Shown here: piece by piece, positions 25,385 through 34,354 of the stretch | Numbering within the stretch: the first letter of the stretch is position 1 | How the letters are laid out: each line of letters starts with the position of its first letter | Assembly: GCA_046295975.1 (NCBI GenBank) | Contig: JBKBMG010000006.1 | Coordinates: forward strand, 71,035-135,034 | Direction of reading: 5' to 3' | DNA: 64,000 nucleotides | Source of the DNA: UBA2357 sp046295975 | GTDB lineage: Bacteria > Pseudomonadota > Gammaproteobacteria > Burkholderiales > Rhodocyclaceae | Made by a program: the position numbers and the translations under genes | The notes under the pieces: generated by a model | Told to the model about the DNA's origin: nothing | Databases searched by the model: none | What the model saw: only the letters and a program-made list of their open reading frames with translations

Positions 25385-27757
25385 ATGGCGATGAGCCCGA
25401 ATCTCGACGACTACCGCCCGGCGCTTGTCGCCGCCGCGCCGGTACTGGCCGATACTCTGGATGCGCTGGCAGCGGATGCCGGCCGCGCGCTGTCGCCGCA
25501 AGGGCTGGCGGCCTGGCTGGAAGGGGCGGGCGCCATCGTCCAGCTTGGCCGCGGCGGCGAGCTGCTGCTGGCGTGGCTGACGCACCTGCCGGCGGTCGCA
25601 CGCGAATGCGGCGAGGACACGATCGGCGAATGCAGTACCGCGGTGATGAAACTGTCGTCGCTGACCTCGGGCGCGGTGATCGCGCTCGTGCTGGACACCC
25701 TGCCCACCGCAGCCCGCCGTCTTGGTGATGGGCAGGCCTTGAGCGCCTATCTTGCCCTGTTGCACCGGCTTGCGTCCCGGGCGCCGCGCGGCCTGCGCGT
25801 CATGCTCGGGCAGCTCGACACACTGCTTGCCCGGCTCAGCCTGTCCGGCCTGCGGCGCTGGGTGGACTTCGGCGCCGAAGCCTATGCCCGTGATTTCGCC
25901 GGCCAAGTGGCTTACTTCGGACTGGAAACCGAGGACAGCCGCGCCGTGCTGCAGCGTGAGCGGCGCGGCACGCTGTTCGTCGACAGCCAGCGCAAGCTCA
26001 ACTTCTATCTGCGTGCCTTGTGGGGGCGGGACTTCTTCCTGCGCCCCAGCCCCGAGGATGGCGCCGACCACCGACCCTACCTGGCCGGTGGCGCGATCCA
26101 TCTGCCCGACGCGGTGGACGATTTGCCCGGGCCGCCCGGCGGCGACGGTCCGGCGCGGGGGGAGGGCAGTCCGAGCGGAGTCGATCTGTATCGGGCGATG
26201 GCCGCACATCTGGCCGCCCATGTGGTGTATGCCGATGCGCCGCTGGCGGACGAGCGCTTGAACCCGGCCCAGCGTTTCTTCGTCGGTCTGCTCGAGGACG
26301 CCCGGGTGGAGTCCTGTGCGATCCGCCGGTTTCCCGGGCTGGCGCGCTTGTGGCGCCGTTTTCACGGGGCGGGCGGTGGGGCGCCGCAGCACGAGGCGAT
26401 GCCGCTGATCGAAGCTTTTGCGCTGGGGCTGCTGGAGCCGTCGGCGACGACCGGCGACGGCGCGGTGGATGCGCTGCTTGCGCGCTTTCATGCGATGCCC
26501 GCGCAGCAGTTCACGGATGTACGCCTCAGCCTGGCCTTCGGCCTGATGGCTTTCGAGCTGTTCGACGACCGCCGCATGATGCCCAGCCTGCGTGTGCTCG
26601 AAGGGCTTCGCATCGCCTACCGCGACGACAACCGCATGCTGTGGCAGGCCGAAGAGTTCGCGCTGTTGCACGAGCCGGCCTGGGGCATCGATGTTCGCGC
26701 CCCGGTGCGCAAGCGGGTACCCTTGACCGCCTTCGTCAACGAGGTTGAGGTCGAGACCGCAGGCGATGACGCGCAAGAGATCTGGACCCTGGACGGCGTG
26801 CTCTACGACGATGACGGCACCACCTTCAACGAACGTGAGGGCCGCGCGCCGTTGCCCGAACCGGTGCACTACCCCGAGTGGGACTATCGGGTGCAACTGT
26901 ACCGACCCGACTGGGCGACGGTGTATGAACGAGGTGCGGCGCGCGGCGACCCCGCCGCCATCGACGCCATTCTTGCGGCGCACAAGCCGGTGGCGGCGCG
27001 CATCCGCCAGATCGTCGATCGCCTGCGCCCGCAAGGCGTCAGCCGTCTGCGCAAGCTGGAGGATGGCGATGAGCTCGACATCAACGCCGTCGTGGATGCG
27101 ATGGTCGATCTGCGCAGCGGACGCCAGCCCGACCTGCGCATGACCTTGCGCAACCAGATCAATCGTCGCGACCTGTCGGTGCTCATCCTGCTGGATCTGT
27201 CCGAGTCCGCCAACGAAAGCGTGCGCGGCGCCGAGGGTAGCGTGCTTTCGCTCACCCGCGAGGCGAGTGCCTTGATTGCCACCGCCATTGCCGGTATCGG
27301 CGACGCCTTTGCCATCCACGGCTTCTCGAGCGACGGCCGCCACGATGTGCGCTATACCTGTTTCAAGGATTTTTCCGAACCGCTGGATGGGCACGTCAAG
27401 GCGCGTCTGGCCGGCATGCGTGCCGGCCTGTCCACCCGCATGGGAGCGGCCATGCGTCACGCCGCACGCAAACTCGCGCGACAGCCGACGCGGCGCAAGC
27501 TGTTGCTGGTGATCACCGACGGCGAGCCGGCCGACATCGACGAACGCGATCCGCAAACCCTGCGCCAGGACGCCAGAAAGGCCGTGGAGGGGTTGCGCAG
27601 CCAGGGCGTGGATTGCTACTGCCTGACCTTGGATCCGCACGCCGATCGCTACGTGGAGCAGATATTCGGCGCCGCCCGCTACACCATCATCGATGATGTG
27701 CGGCGGCTGCCGGAGCGCCTGCCGCTACTGTTCGCCAGCCTCACGCGCCGTCGCTGA
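25385..27757 (+). CDS. cbbO: CbbO, von Willebrand A subunit of RuBisCO activase
   Basis: A 790-residue adaptor that docks the CbbQ hexamer onto RuBisCO. The C-terminal von Willebrand A domain (about residues 590-785) shows the MIDAS motif LLDLSESANES (DxSxS), and LLLVITDGEPADIDERD further on supplies the remaining metal-site Asp. The N-terminal two-thirds is the CbbO/NorD-type alpha-helical region. The start is ATG at 25385 or 25391; neither has a strong ribosome site, and 10 nt separate it from the cbbQ stop, so translational coupling is likely. The gene is convergent with the next one, 32 nt away. Confidence 0.93.
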   Translation: MAMSPNLDDYRPALVAAAPVLADTLDALAADAGRALSPQGLAAWLEGAGAIVQLGRGGELLLAWLTHLPAVARECGEDTIGECSTAVMKLSSLTSGAVIALVLDTLPTAARRLGDGQALSAYLALLHRLASRAPRGLRVMLGQLDTLLARLSLSGLRRWVDFGAEAYARDFAGQVAYFGLETEDSRAVLQRERRGTLFVDSQRKLNFYLRALWGRDFFLRPSPEDGADHRPYLAGGAIHLPDAVDDLPGPPGGDGPARGEGSPSGVDLYRAMAAHLAAHVVYADAPLADERLNPAQRFFVGLLEDARVESCAIRRFPGLARLWRRFHGAGGGAPQHEAMPLIEAFALGLLEPSATTGDGAVDALLARFHAMPAQQFTDVRLSLAFGLMAFELFDDRRMMPSLRVLEGLRIAYRDDNRMLWQAEEFALLHEPAWGIDVRAPVRKRVPLTAFVNEVEVETAGDDAQEIWTLDGVLYDDDGTTFNEREGRAPLPEPVHYPEWDYRVQLYRPDWATVYERGAARGDPAAIDAILAAHKPVAARIRQIVDRLRPQGVSRLRKLEDGDELDINAVVDAMVDLRSGRQPDLRMTLRNQINRRDLSVLILLDLSESANESVRGAEGSVLSLTREASALIATAIAGIGDAFAIHGFSSDGRHDVRYTCFKDFSEPLDGHVKARLAGMRAGLSTRMGAAMRHAARKLARQPTRRKLLLVITDGEPADIDERDPQTLRQDARKAVEGLRSQGVDCYCLTLDPHADRYVEQIFGAARYTIIDDVRRLPERLPLLFASLTRRR

Positions 27758-27789
27758 ACACTCCTGCCCGGCCGGCCGTCAGCGGCCGC

Positions 27790-28272
27790 CTACAGCGGCG
27801 GCGGGGCGGTACGAGGATAACCTGCCTGATCCAGCAGCGTATGCCAGCTCTCCTCCGAAAAGCCTTTGAGGATCTGGCGGCCTACGGTGGCTGCGGGCAC
27901 GGTTTCCGGGCTGCCAAAGATCTGGCGATAGGTTTCCAGACCTTCCTCCGTGCCCTCGACGCTGTGCTCGGTGAAGGGAATGCCGCGTGCGGCGAGCAAC
28001 TGGCGGGCGTTGTCGCAGGGGGCGCCGCAGCCTTCGGCGGTGTACAGTGCCACCGGGAAGTTGGCGGCAACAGCGCGGATCGAAAACGAGGGTACTTGTT
28101 CGGCACGTCCCGAGAACACCCGCTGCTCCTCGGCTTGTACGCCGGGCGGCGGCGGACGATCGGAGAACTGCAGGCGCCCCTGTTCGTCGGTCCACTTGTA
28201 GATGCGCTGAGCGGATGCGCCGCCCGCTGCGATGAGCAGCGCCAGTGCGATCACGAAGGTGTTGCGGTTCAT
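27790..28272 (-). CDS. Exported DUF4124 / glutaredoxin-like protein
   Basis: A 160-residue protein: a signal peptide (about 1-21, ending ASA), a DUF4124 segment (RIYKWTDEQGRLQFSDRPP, about 23-41), then a glutaredoxin-fold domain (about 72-150) with VALYTAEGCGAPCDNARQLL and ETVPAATVGRQILKGF. The active site is CGAPC, three residues between the cysteines rather than the usual two. A periplasmic or outer-membrane redox role is plausible, with the substrate unknown. Its ATG overlaps the stop of prlC (ATGA), indicating cotranscription. Confidence 0.85.
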   Translation of the reverse strand: MNRNTFVIALALLIAAGGASAQRIYKWTDEQGRLQFSDRPPPPGVQAEEQRVFSGRAEQVPSFSIRAVAANFPVALYTAEGCGAPCDNARQLLAARGIPFTEHSVEGTEEGLETYRQIFGSPETVPAATVGRQILKGFSEESWHTLLDQAGYPRTAPPPL

Positions 28273-30323
28273 GCGGTCACCATGCCGTTGTGGCGCAGCA
28301 GGGCGTCGACCTTCGGTTCGCGCCCGCGGAACGCCTTGAATGAGTCGATCGCCGGACGGCTGCCGCCGACGGCGAGAATCTCGCGCCAGAAACGCTCGCC
28401 GGTGACCGGGTCGAGCAGCGAACCCTTGCCGCTGCCGGCTTCCTCGAAGGCCTCGAACGCGTCGGCGGACAGTACTTCCGCCCACTTGTAGCTGTAATAG
28501 CCGGCCGCGTAGCCGCCGGCGAAAATGTGCGAGAAGCTGTTGGGAAAACGATGCCATTCCGGCGGCACGATGACCGCCACTTCGCGGCGCACCTCGTCGA
28601 GCAAGGCCAGCACCCGGGCGTAGTCCACCGGCCCGTCGTGCGCTTCCACTTCGCCATGCAGGCGCAGGTCGAACATCGCGAACTCCAGCTGGCGCACCGT
28701 CTGCATGCCGCTCTGGAAGTTCTTGGCGGCGATCATCTTGTCGTAGAGTGCGCGCGGCAGCGGTTCGCCGCTATCGACGTGGCTGGTCATGCCGGACAGG
28801 ACGTCCCATTCCCAGCAGAAGTTCTCCATGAACTGGCTGGGCAGTTCCACCGCATCCCATTCCACGCCATGGATGCCGGACAGGGCCAGTTCGTCCACCT
28901 GGGTCAGCAGGTGGTGCAGGCCGTGACCGCATTCGTGGAACAGCGTGACGACGTCATCGTGGGTGAAGGTCGCAGGCCTGTTGCCGACCGGACCGGGGAA
29001 GTTGCACACCAGGTAGGCAACCGGTGTTTGCACGCCACGCGCGGTGAGCTGGCGGCTGCGCGCCGAGTCCATCCACGCGCCGCCGCGCTTGGTCTCGCGG
29101 GCGTGCAGATCGAGGTAGAAATGGCCGATCTGGTCGCCGTTGCGTTCGATGCGGAAGAAATGTGCCGCCGGGTCCCAGCGTGGCGCCTCCTCGGGGAGGA
29201 TATCCACGCCGTAGAGTTTGCGGATCACGCCGAACAAGCCCTCGATCACCTTGGGCTCGGGGAAGTACTGCTTCACCTCCTGCTCGGAGAACGCGTAGCG
29301 CGCCTGCCGCAGCTTCTCGGAAGCGTAGGCGACGTCCCACGGCTGGAGGTCGGCCAGGCCGAATTCCCTGCGCGCGAACTCGTTTAGTTCCTCAAGGTCG
29401 CGCTCGGCAAACGGCTTGGCCTTGGCCGCCAGTTCGCGCAGAAAATCCAGCACCTGGGCCGGCGATTCTGCCATCTTGGCCACCAGCGACACCTCGGCAA
29501 AGTTCGCAAAGCCCAGCAGACCGGCCTCTTCGGCGCGCAGCGCGAGAATGCGGCCGATCAGTGGGCCATTGTCGAGTGCCGCATCGCCGAACTCGGATGC
29601 GCGGGTCGCGTAGGCACGGTAGAGCCGGGCCCGCAGTTCGCGGTTGTCGGCGTACTGCATCACCGGCAAATAGGATGGCATGTGCAGGCTGAACTTCCAG
29701 CCCGGCTTGCCGGCCTTCTCGGCCGCCGCGCGCGCGGCGGCCCCCACCACGTCGGGAATACCCGCCAGATCGGCCTCGTTGTCGACCCATTCGGCGTGGG
29801 CGTTGGTGGCATCGAGCACGTTTTCGGAGAACTTGGCGGCGAGCGCCGAGAGTTCCTCCTGGATGGCCTTGAAGCGCGGCTTGTCGGCCTCCGGCAGTTC
29901 CGCCCCGGACAGGCGGAAGTCTCGCAGTTCGTGGTCCAGGATGCGTTGGCGTACCGGCGCAAGGTGCGCGTACTCGGCGGCGTGCAAGGCTTTGTACTTG
30001 GCGAACAACTGCTCGTTCTGGCCGACGTCGGCGTAGAAGGCGGAGATCTCCGGCAGCATGTGGTTGTAGGCATCGCGCCATTCGGGCACGTCCATGACGC
30101 TGTGCAGATGCCCGACCACGCCCCAGGCGCGGCCGAGGCGTTCGCCTGCCTCGGTCATCGGCACGACGAAGTCGTCCCAGGTGGGGGTGGCGTCGGAGGC
30201 GACCAGCCGGTCGATGAGCTTGCGGTTTTCTTCCAGTAGTTCGCGGATGGCCGGTTCGACGTGTTCGGGACGGATGGCGTCGAAACGCGGCAGGGCGGAG
30301 AAATCGAGAAGCGGATTGGTCAT
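28269..30323 (-). CDS. prlC: Oligopeptidase A (M3 metallopeptidase)
   Basis: Cytosolic zinc oligopeptidase that degrades short peptides, including cleaved signal peptides. It is 684 residues, the family length. The zinc site LFHECGHGLHHLLTQV (HExxH) lies about residue 450-465, with the downstream Glu in GVEWDAVELPSQFMENF. FAGGYAAGYYSYKWAEVLSAD near the C-terminus is characteristic of PrlC/OpdA. The start is ATG at 30323. A 314-nt stretch upstream (30324-30637) shows no gene and no clear promoter. Confidence 0.95.
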   Translation of the reverse strand: MTNPLLDFSALPRFDAIRPEHVEPAIRELLEENRKLIDRLVASDATPTWDDFVVPMTEAGERLGRAWGVVGHLHSVMDVPEWRDAYNHMLPEISAFYADVGQNEQLFAKYKALHAAEYAHLAPVRQRILDHELRDFRLSGAELPEADKPRFKAIQEELSALAAKFSENVLDATNAHAEWVDNEADLAGIPDVVGAAARAAAEKAGKPGWKFSLHMPSYLPVMQYADNRELRARLYRAYATRASEFGDAALDNGPLIGRILALRAEEAGLLGFANFAEVSLVAKMAESPAQVLDFLRELAAKAKPFAERDLEELNEFARREFGLADLQPWDVAYASEKLRQARYAFSEQEVKQYFPEPKVIEGLFGVIRKLYGVDILPEEAPRWDPAAHFFRIERNGDQIGHFYLDLHARETKRGGAWMDSARSRQLTARGVQTPVAYLVCNFPGPVGNRPATFTHDDVVTLFHECGHGLHHLLTQVDELALSGIHGVEWDAVELPSQFMENFCWEWDVLSGMTSHVDSGEPLPRALYDKMIAAKNFQSGMQTVRQLEFAMFDLRLHGEVEAHDGPVDYARVLALLDEVRREVAVIVPPEWHRFPNSFSHIFAGGYAAGYYSYKWAEVLSADAFEAFEEAGSGKGSLLDPVTGERFWREILAVGGSRPAIDSFKAFRGREPKVDALLRHNGMVTA

Positions 30324-30637
30324 GGAGATCCGTGTGGCAAAGAGGCAGGAAGCGGTGGCTGGGCGAATACCTGATCAGACGGTTGGCGAAGTGGCAACGA
30401 CCGGCGCCGCACCGGCGCCCTCCCCGGGTCGGAGGGCATCGAAGATCGTGCTTTCACGTGGGCCTCGCGCGGGCATCGCATGCGTTCGGCCCTCGACGTA
30501 AAGGGCGTGGCGGAACCACTGCACGATGCCACGAGTGTGTCCGCACCGACCGTTGCAGGAAGCGGACACACCCCGAGGCCTGCACCTATTCTAAACGCTT
30601 GGTGCGCGATCGCGTCGAATCGCCGCAATCGAGCGGC

Positions 30638-31411
30638 TCAATCGACCAGATCGTGATAGGCGTGCCAACTGGCATGGCCCAGCAGGGGCAGGATCACCAC
30701 CATGCCGATCATCAGGGTGGCAAAGCCGACCGCCATCGCCACCACGATCACCGCCGCCCACACCGCCATCGCCGGCAGATTCATGCTCACCGCGCGCAAG
30801 CTCGTCATCATCGCGGTCACCATGTCGGTGTCGCGCTCCATCAGCATCGGGATTGCCACCACTGTGAGGGCGAACACCAGCGCCGCCAGCATGCCGCCGA
30901 TCAGCATGTAGGTCGCGACGAAACCCAGATAATTGCCGGACAGAAAGACGTCGCGGAAGAAGTTGTGCACCTCCGGCAGATCGGCCGGGAACAGCAAGGC
31001 GAACAACACGGCGGAGATCCGCTCCCAGCCGATCATCACGATGGCCAGCGCGATGCCGATCGACAGCAAGGATTCGCCATGCGTGCGCAACCCACGCAGC
31101 GAACTCATCAGGCTTACCGGCTGGCGCTCCGCATGCTGGCGCGAGATCACGTACAGACCGGCCGCGGCAAGCGGGCCGACCAGCAGGAAGCCCGAGATCG
31201 AGGCCGTGATCAGGTACGGTTTCTGCGCCGCGTAGCCGATGATGAAATAGCCAAGTACCGCGAAGAAGGTGCCGTAGGCGAGGCTGGCGAACGCGTTTTC
31301 GCGCAGGTCATCCCAACCCAGGCGCAGCCAATGCAGCGCGCGCAGGGTGTCGACCTCGCGAACGTGGGGCAGGTTGAAATGGCGATCAAGCGAATGCAAT
31401 GACTTGTCCAT
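30638..31411 (-). CDS. DUF2189 integral membrane protein
   Basis: A 257-residue inner-membrane protein with about six hydrophobic segments: YGTFFAVLGYFIIGYA, SGFLLVGPLAAAGLYVI, LSIGIALAIVMIGW, LGFVATYMLIGGMLAALVFA, VWAAVIVVAMAVGFA and LMIGMVVILPLLGH. The N-terminal PHVREVDTLRALHWLRLGW is typical of DUF2189. The function is unknown. The ATG at 31411 follows GGAGGTGTTC. The 319 nt upstream (31412-31730) hold no recognisable gene or operator. Confidence 0.87.
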   Translation of the reverse strand: MDKSLHSLDRHFNLPHVREVDTLRALHWLRLGWDDLRENAFASLAYGTFFAVLGYFIIGYAAQKPYLITASISGFLLVGPLAAAGLYVISRQHAERQPVSLMSSLRGLRTHGESLLSIGIALAIVMIGWERISAVLFALLFPADLPEVHNFFRDVFLSGNYLGFVATYMLIGGMLAALVFALTVVAIPMLMERDTDMVTAMMTSLRAVSMNLPAMAVWAAVIVVAMAVGFATLMIGMVVILPLLGHASWHAYHDLVD

Positions 31412-31730
31412 GAACACCTCCGCTGCGTGGGTGGGGCGACGGCACAGGGTGCGCAGGAACGGGCGCCTTCGCTGCGGCCGCCGCCTGTGGTCTTTGAGGC
31501 CGGCATGCACCGCGAGTTCAAGTGCCGACCTCCCGTTCAGTATCGGAAGCGATCAGCGTGCGTGCAAGGACGGAATGCAGTGGGGTGGTGGCAGGTTTCG
31601 AAGGGATGGAGGGCGGATGGGCGCGCGACGAGGACTGCCGCGTACGCGAGCGAGCCGGTCCGGGCCGGATCACCGAGGTGTCTCCCAAGCATGCGCCGTG
31701 GTCGTTGCCACGGCGTCGTGTGTGCCGTGC

Positions 31731-32666
31731 TCAGTCCAGCGTGCGTCCGGTCAGCCGCTCGTAGGCTTCGCGGTATTTTGCCGCGGTCTTTTCCAGCACG
31801 TCGGCAGGCAGGCGCGGCGCTGGCGGGGTTTTGTCCCAGTCCAGCGTTTCGAGGTAGTCGCGCACGAACTGCTTGTCGTAGCTGGGCGGGCTGATGCCCT
31901 CGCGATACGCGTCGGCGGGCCAGAAGCGGGAGGAGTCGGGGGTGAGCGCTTCATCGATCAGGTGCAGGGTTCCGGCCGCATCGACGCCGAACTCGAACTT
32001 GGTATCGGCAATGATGATGCCACGTGTCGCGGCGTACGCGGAAGCTTCCGAATACAAGGCCAGCGCCGCGTCGCGTGCTTCGGCGGCCAGGCCGGCGCCG
32101 GTCTTGCCGGTGTCGGCCAGCACCGCTGCCAGGGTCGCGTCACAGCGCGCCCGGGCCTGGTCGAAGGAAATGTTTTCATCATGATCGCCGACTTCGGCCT
32201 TGCTGGCGGGCGTGAAAATCGGCGCGGGCAGTCTTGCCGCCTGCTGCAGCCCGGGCGGAAGCGCCACGCCGCAAATGGCGCCGGTCTGCTGGTAGTCCTT
32301 CCAGCCCGAGCCAATCACGTAGCCGCGCACCACCGCTTCGATGGGCAGTGGCGTGAGTCGCTTGACGACCAGTGCGCGGCCGGCCACCTGGGCGCGTTCG
32401 TCGTCTCGTACGACGTCTTCCGGCGCGATGCCGGTCAATTGATTGGGGACGATGTGACCCAGGCGCTCGAACCAGAAGTTTGCCAGCGCAGTGAGCACGC
32501 GTCCCTTGTCCGGGATCGGATCGGGCAGCACCACGTCGAATGCCGACAGCCGGTCGCTGGTGACGATCAGCAGCTTGTCGTCGCCGACCGCGTAGATGTC
32601 ACGAACCTTGCCCCGGCCAAGCAGGGGCAAACTGGAAAGAGAGGACTCGAAAAGGGGAGAGGACAC
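31731..32666 (-). CDS. purC: Phosphoribosylaminoimidazole-succinocarboxamide (SAICAR) synthase
   Basis: Joins aspartate to CAIR with ATP in de novo purine synthesis. It is 311 residues, the longer yeast ADE1-like class. Nucleotide-binding segments GRGKVRDIYAVGDDKLLIVTSDR and the catalytic/metal region VVRGYVIGSGWKDYQQTG are clear, followed by IIADTKFEFGVD and DEALTPDSSRFWP. The start is GTG at 32666 (VSSPLFESSL); no downstream ATG leaves the N-terminal motif intact. Nothing else in the purine pathway is nearby. The 336 nt upstream (32667-33002) hold no supported gene. Confidence 0.96.
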   Translation of the reverse strand: MSSPLFESSLSSLPLLGRGKVRDIYAVGDDKLLIVTSDRLSAFDVVLPDPIPDKGRVLTALANFWFERLGHIVPNQLTGIAPEDVVRDDERAQVAGRALVVKRLTPLPIEAVVRGYVIGSGWKDYQQTGAICGVALPPGLQQAARLPAPIFTPASKAEVGDHDENISFDQARARCDATLAAVLADTGKTGAGLAAEARDAALALYSEASAYAATRGIIIADTKFEFGVDAAGTLHLIDEALTPDSSRFWPADAYREGISPPSYDKQFVRDYLETLDWDKTPPAPRLPADVLEKTAAKYREAYERLTGRTLD

Positions 32667-33002
32667 GATGCGCGATCCAGCAACATGGGACGGAAAGCGC
32701 GATTATCCTGGAAACTGCCACGGCACGCACCCGAAGCTGCATCGGAATCGCACTTTGTGCCGGTGGAAAAGCGGGGACGCGACGCAGTTGCGTGACTCGC
32801 AAATGCAACGCCAACCCCGGGTAACATGCGATTTGGCTTGCGAACCTAGAGTAACGGGTTCAGAATCGCGCCGTAGTGCCTGCAATGAAAGGAATTGTTG
32901 CATTTCGGGCCGCTTGTAGGTATCTTCCGTGCATAAGCGGTTGCCGCGCTCTGTGCGGCGCGTCCGATGCAAGGTTCAATCAATAGTCTCCGAGGAGCTC
33001 TC

Positions 33003-33692
33003 ATGTCGCTCTCACGATTTGCAAAACTCGCCGTCGCGGCCGGTGTGGCTGCGTCACTGGTCGGGTGTGCCACCTCGCCGATTCCGGTCGCCGAGAACTT
33101 CGAACTCACCGTGCAGAAGAAAGTACGGTCCGCCGGGCACTGGGAGCTCCTGTCGCGTGATGTGATCGCGCAGACCGCGCTGTTCCTCGACCAGTCCGGA
33201 GTCGGCTCCAGCACCGACATGTTCGTTGCCGAGCCGCCCAACGCCAGCCATTTCGACAAGGCTTTCCGCCAGTTCCTGATCACCGAGCTGGTCCAGGGCG
33301 GCAAGTCGGTGCGCATGAATGCCGACGCGCCGGTCGAGGTCAGCTACGAAACCCTGGTGATCCGCCACAACAGTGATCGCCCGCACTTCGTGCCGGGTAT
33401 CTACACCATGCTCACGGCCGGCCTCTATGCCGCCTACGGCCTGCGCAACGAACACCTCGATGCCAAGCTGGTCGGTGGTCTCGCGCTTGCCGCTGCGGCC
33501 GATTACGCGGCCAGTACCTACACCGGTGGCCCGACCCACACCGAGCTCATCCTCACCACGACGATTTCCAGCGGCGGCCGCTACCTTGCGCGCAAGACCG
33601 ACGTCTATTACATCGAGGAAGACGACGCATATCTGTTCGCCCGGGCCACGCCGGCTCCGACGACCAAGGTCATGGGGGTGGTCGCGCAATGA
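33003..33692 (+). CDS. Putative lipoprotein of unknown function
   Basis: A 229-residue probable outer-membrane lipoprotein: signal peptide with lipobox SLVGC (Cys about 22). The mature region contains a Gly/Ala-rich hydrophobic stretch (KLVGGLALAAAADYAAS, about 155-170) and an HTELILTTTI strand. I do not recognise a named family. GAGGAG lies 6 nt before the ATG. Its stop overlaps the start of the FlgO-like gene by 4 nt, so the two form an operon and may act together at the outer membrane. A strong terminator follows the pair. Confidence 0.8.
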   Translation: MSLSRFAKLAVAAGVAASLVGCATSPIPVAENFELTVQKKVRSAGHWELLSRDVIAQTALFLDQSGVGSSTDMFVAEPPNASHFDKAFRQFLITELVQGGKSVRMNADAPVEVSYETLVIRHNSDRPHFVPGIYTMLTAGLYAAYGLRNEHLDAKLVGGLALAAAADYAASTYTGGPTHTELILTTTISSGGRYLARKTDVYYIEEDDAYLFARATPAPTTKVMGVVAQ

Positions 33693-34243
33693 ACAAGCTC
33701 ATCATCGCGTCGCTGATCGCGGCCACCACGGTGGTCGGTTGCGCCCAGAAGCCCGCCAACACCCGCGTCGATCCCACCTACGAAACGATCGCCCAGGACC
33801 AGTTCATGTCCACCAACCGTGCCGCTGTCGGTACGCTGGTGGAAGGGCTGACGCGCGACTATCTGGGCGATGCGCCCATCCTCGTCGCGACCGTGGTCAA
33901 CATCAATGATCTGCGCCGCTCGGCACCGCTGGGCCGGACCCTGTCCGAGCAGTATTCGTCGGCGCTGGTGCAGCGCGGCCTCAACATCAAGGAGCTGAAG
34001 CTGCGCGGCGACGTGTTCGTGCAGGAAGGTACCGGCGAGTTGCTGCTGTCGCGCGAGATCAAGGACATCGCCCGCTCGCACGCGGCCACCATGGTGCTGG
34101 TTGGTACCTACTCGGTTGCCGCGAACCTGACCTACATCAACATCAAGCTGGTTCGTACCGAGGATGGCCGGATCATTCGTGCGCACGATTACGCGCTGCC
34201 GAACGACCGCGACGTGATCCGCCTGCTGCAGGTATCGCGCTGA
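33689..34243 (+). CDS. FlgO-domain lipoprotein
   Basis: A 184-residue lipoprotein with lipobox TVVGC (Cys about 18). The FlgO-type domain includes GTLVEGLTRDYLGDAPILVATVV, TLSEQYSSALVQRG and LKLRGDVFVQE. FlgO in Vibrio is an outer-membrane lipoprotein linked to flagellar stability, but this domain is found widely outside flagellar operons and no flagellar gene is nearby, so a flagellar role is not implied. Its start overlaps the preceding lipoprotein stop (ATGA). Confidence 0.85.
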   Translation: MNKLIIASLIAATTVVGCAQKPANTRVDPTYETIAQDQFMSTNRAAVGTLVEGLTRDYLGDAPILVATVVNINDLRRSAPLGRTLSEQYSSALVQRGLNIKELKLRGDVFVQEGTGELLLSREIKDIARSHAATMVLVGTYSVAANLTYINIKLVRTEDGRIIRAHDYALPNDRDVIRLLQVSR

Positions 34244-34285
34244 ACCTGTTCCGGGGCCGGCCAGCACAGGCCTCTGGGACACACC

Positions 34286-34314
34286 AAAAAGCCCGCTTTC
34301 GAGCGGGCTTTTTT
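34286..34314 (+). terminator. Rho-independent terminator after the lipoprotein pair
   Basis: AAGCCCGC (34289-34296) pairs perfectly with GCGGGCTT (34303-34310), loop TTTCGA, followed by a T-run. An A-run precedes the stem, so it may also work on the opposite strand for the DUF3422 gene that ends at 34355. Confidence 0.92.
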
Positions 34315-34354
34315 GCGTCCTGCCCGCAGGCGCCGGCTGCGTGACGCGTCGTCC

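Noticed and set aside
21521..27757. Carboxysome-associated RuBisCO
   Set aside because: No csoS, shell or carbonic-anhydrase gene is near. cbbQ-cbbO downstream marks the non-carboxysomal arrangement in this window.
32596..32919. Open frame of 107 codons upstream of the lipoprotein pair
   Set aside because: It overlaps the purC start antisense, has Arg/Cys-rich composition and no ribosome site; it looks like chance.
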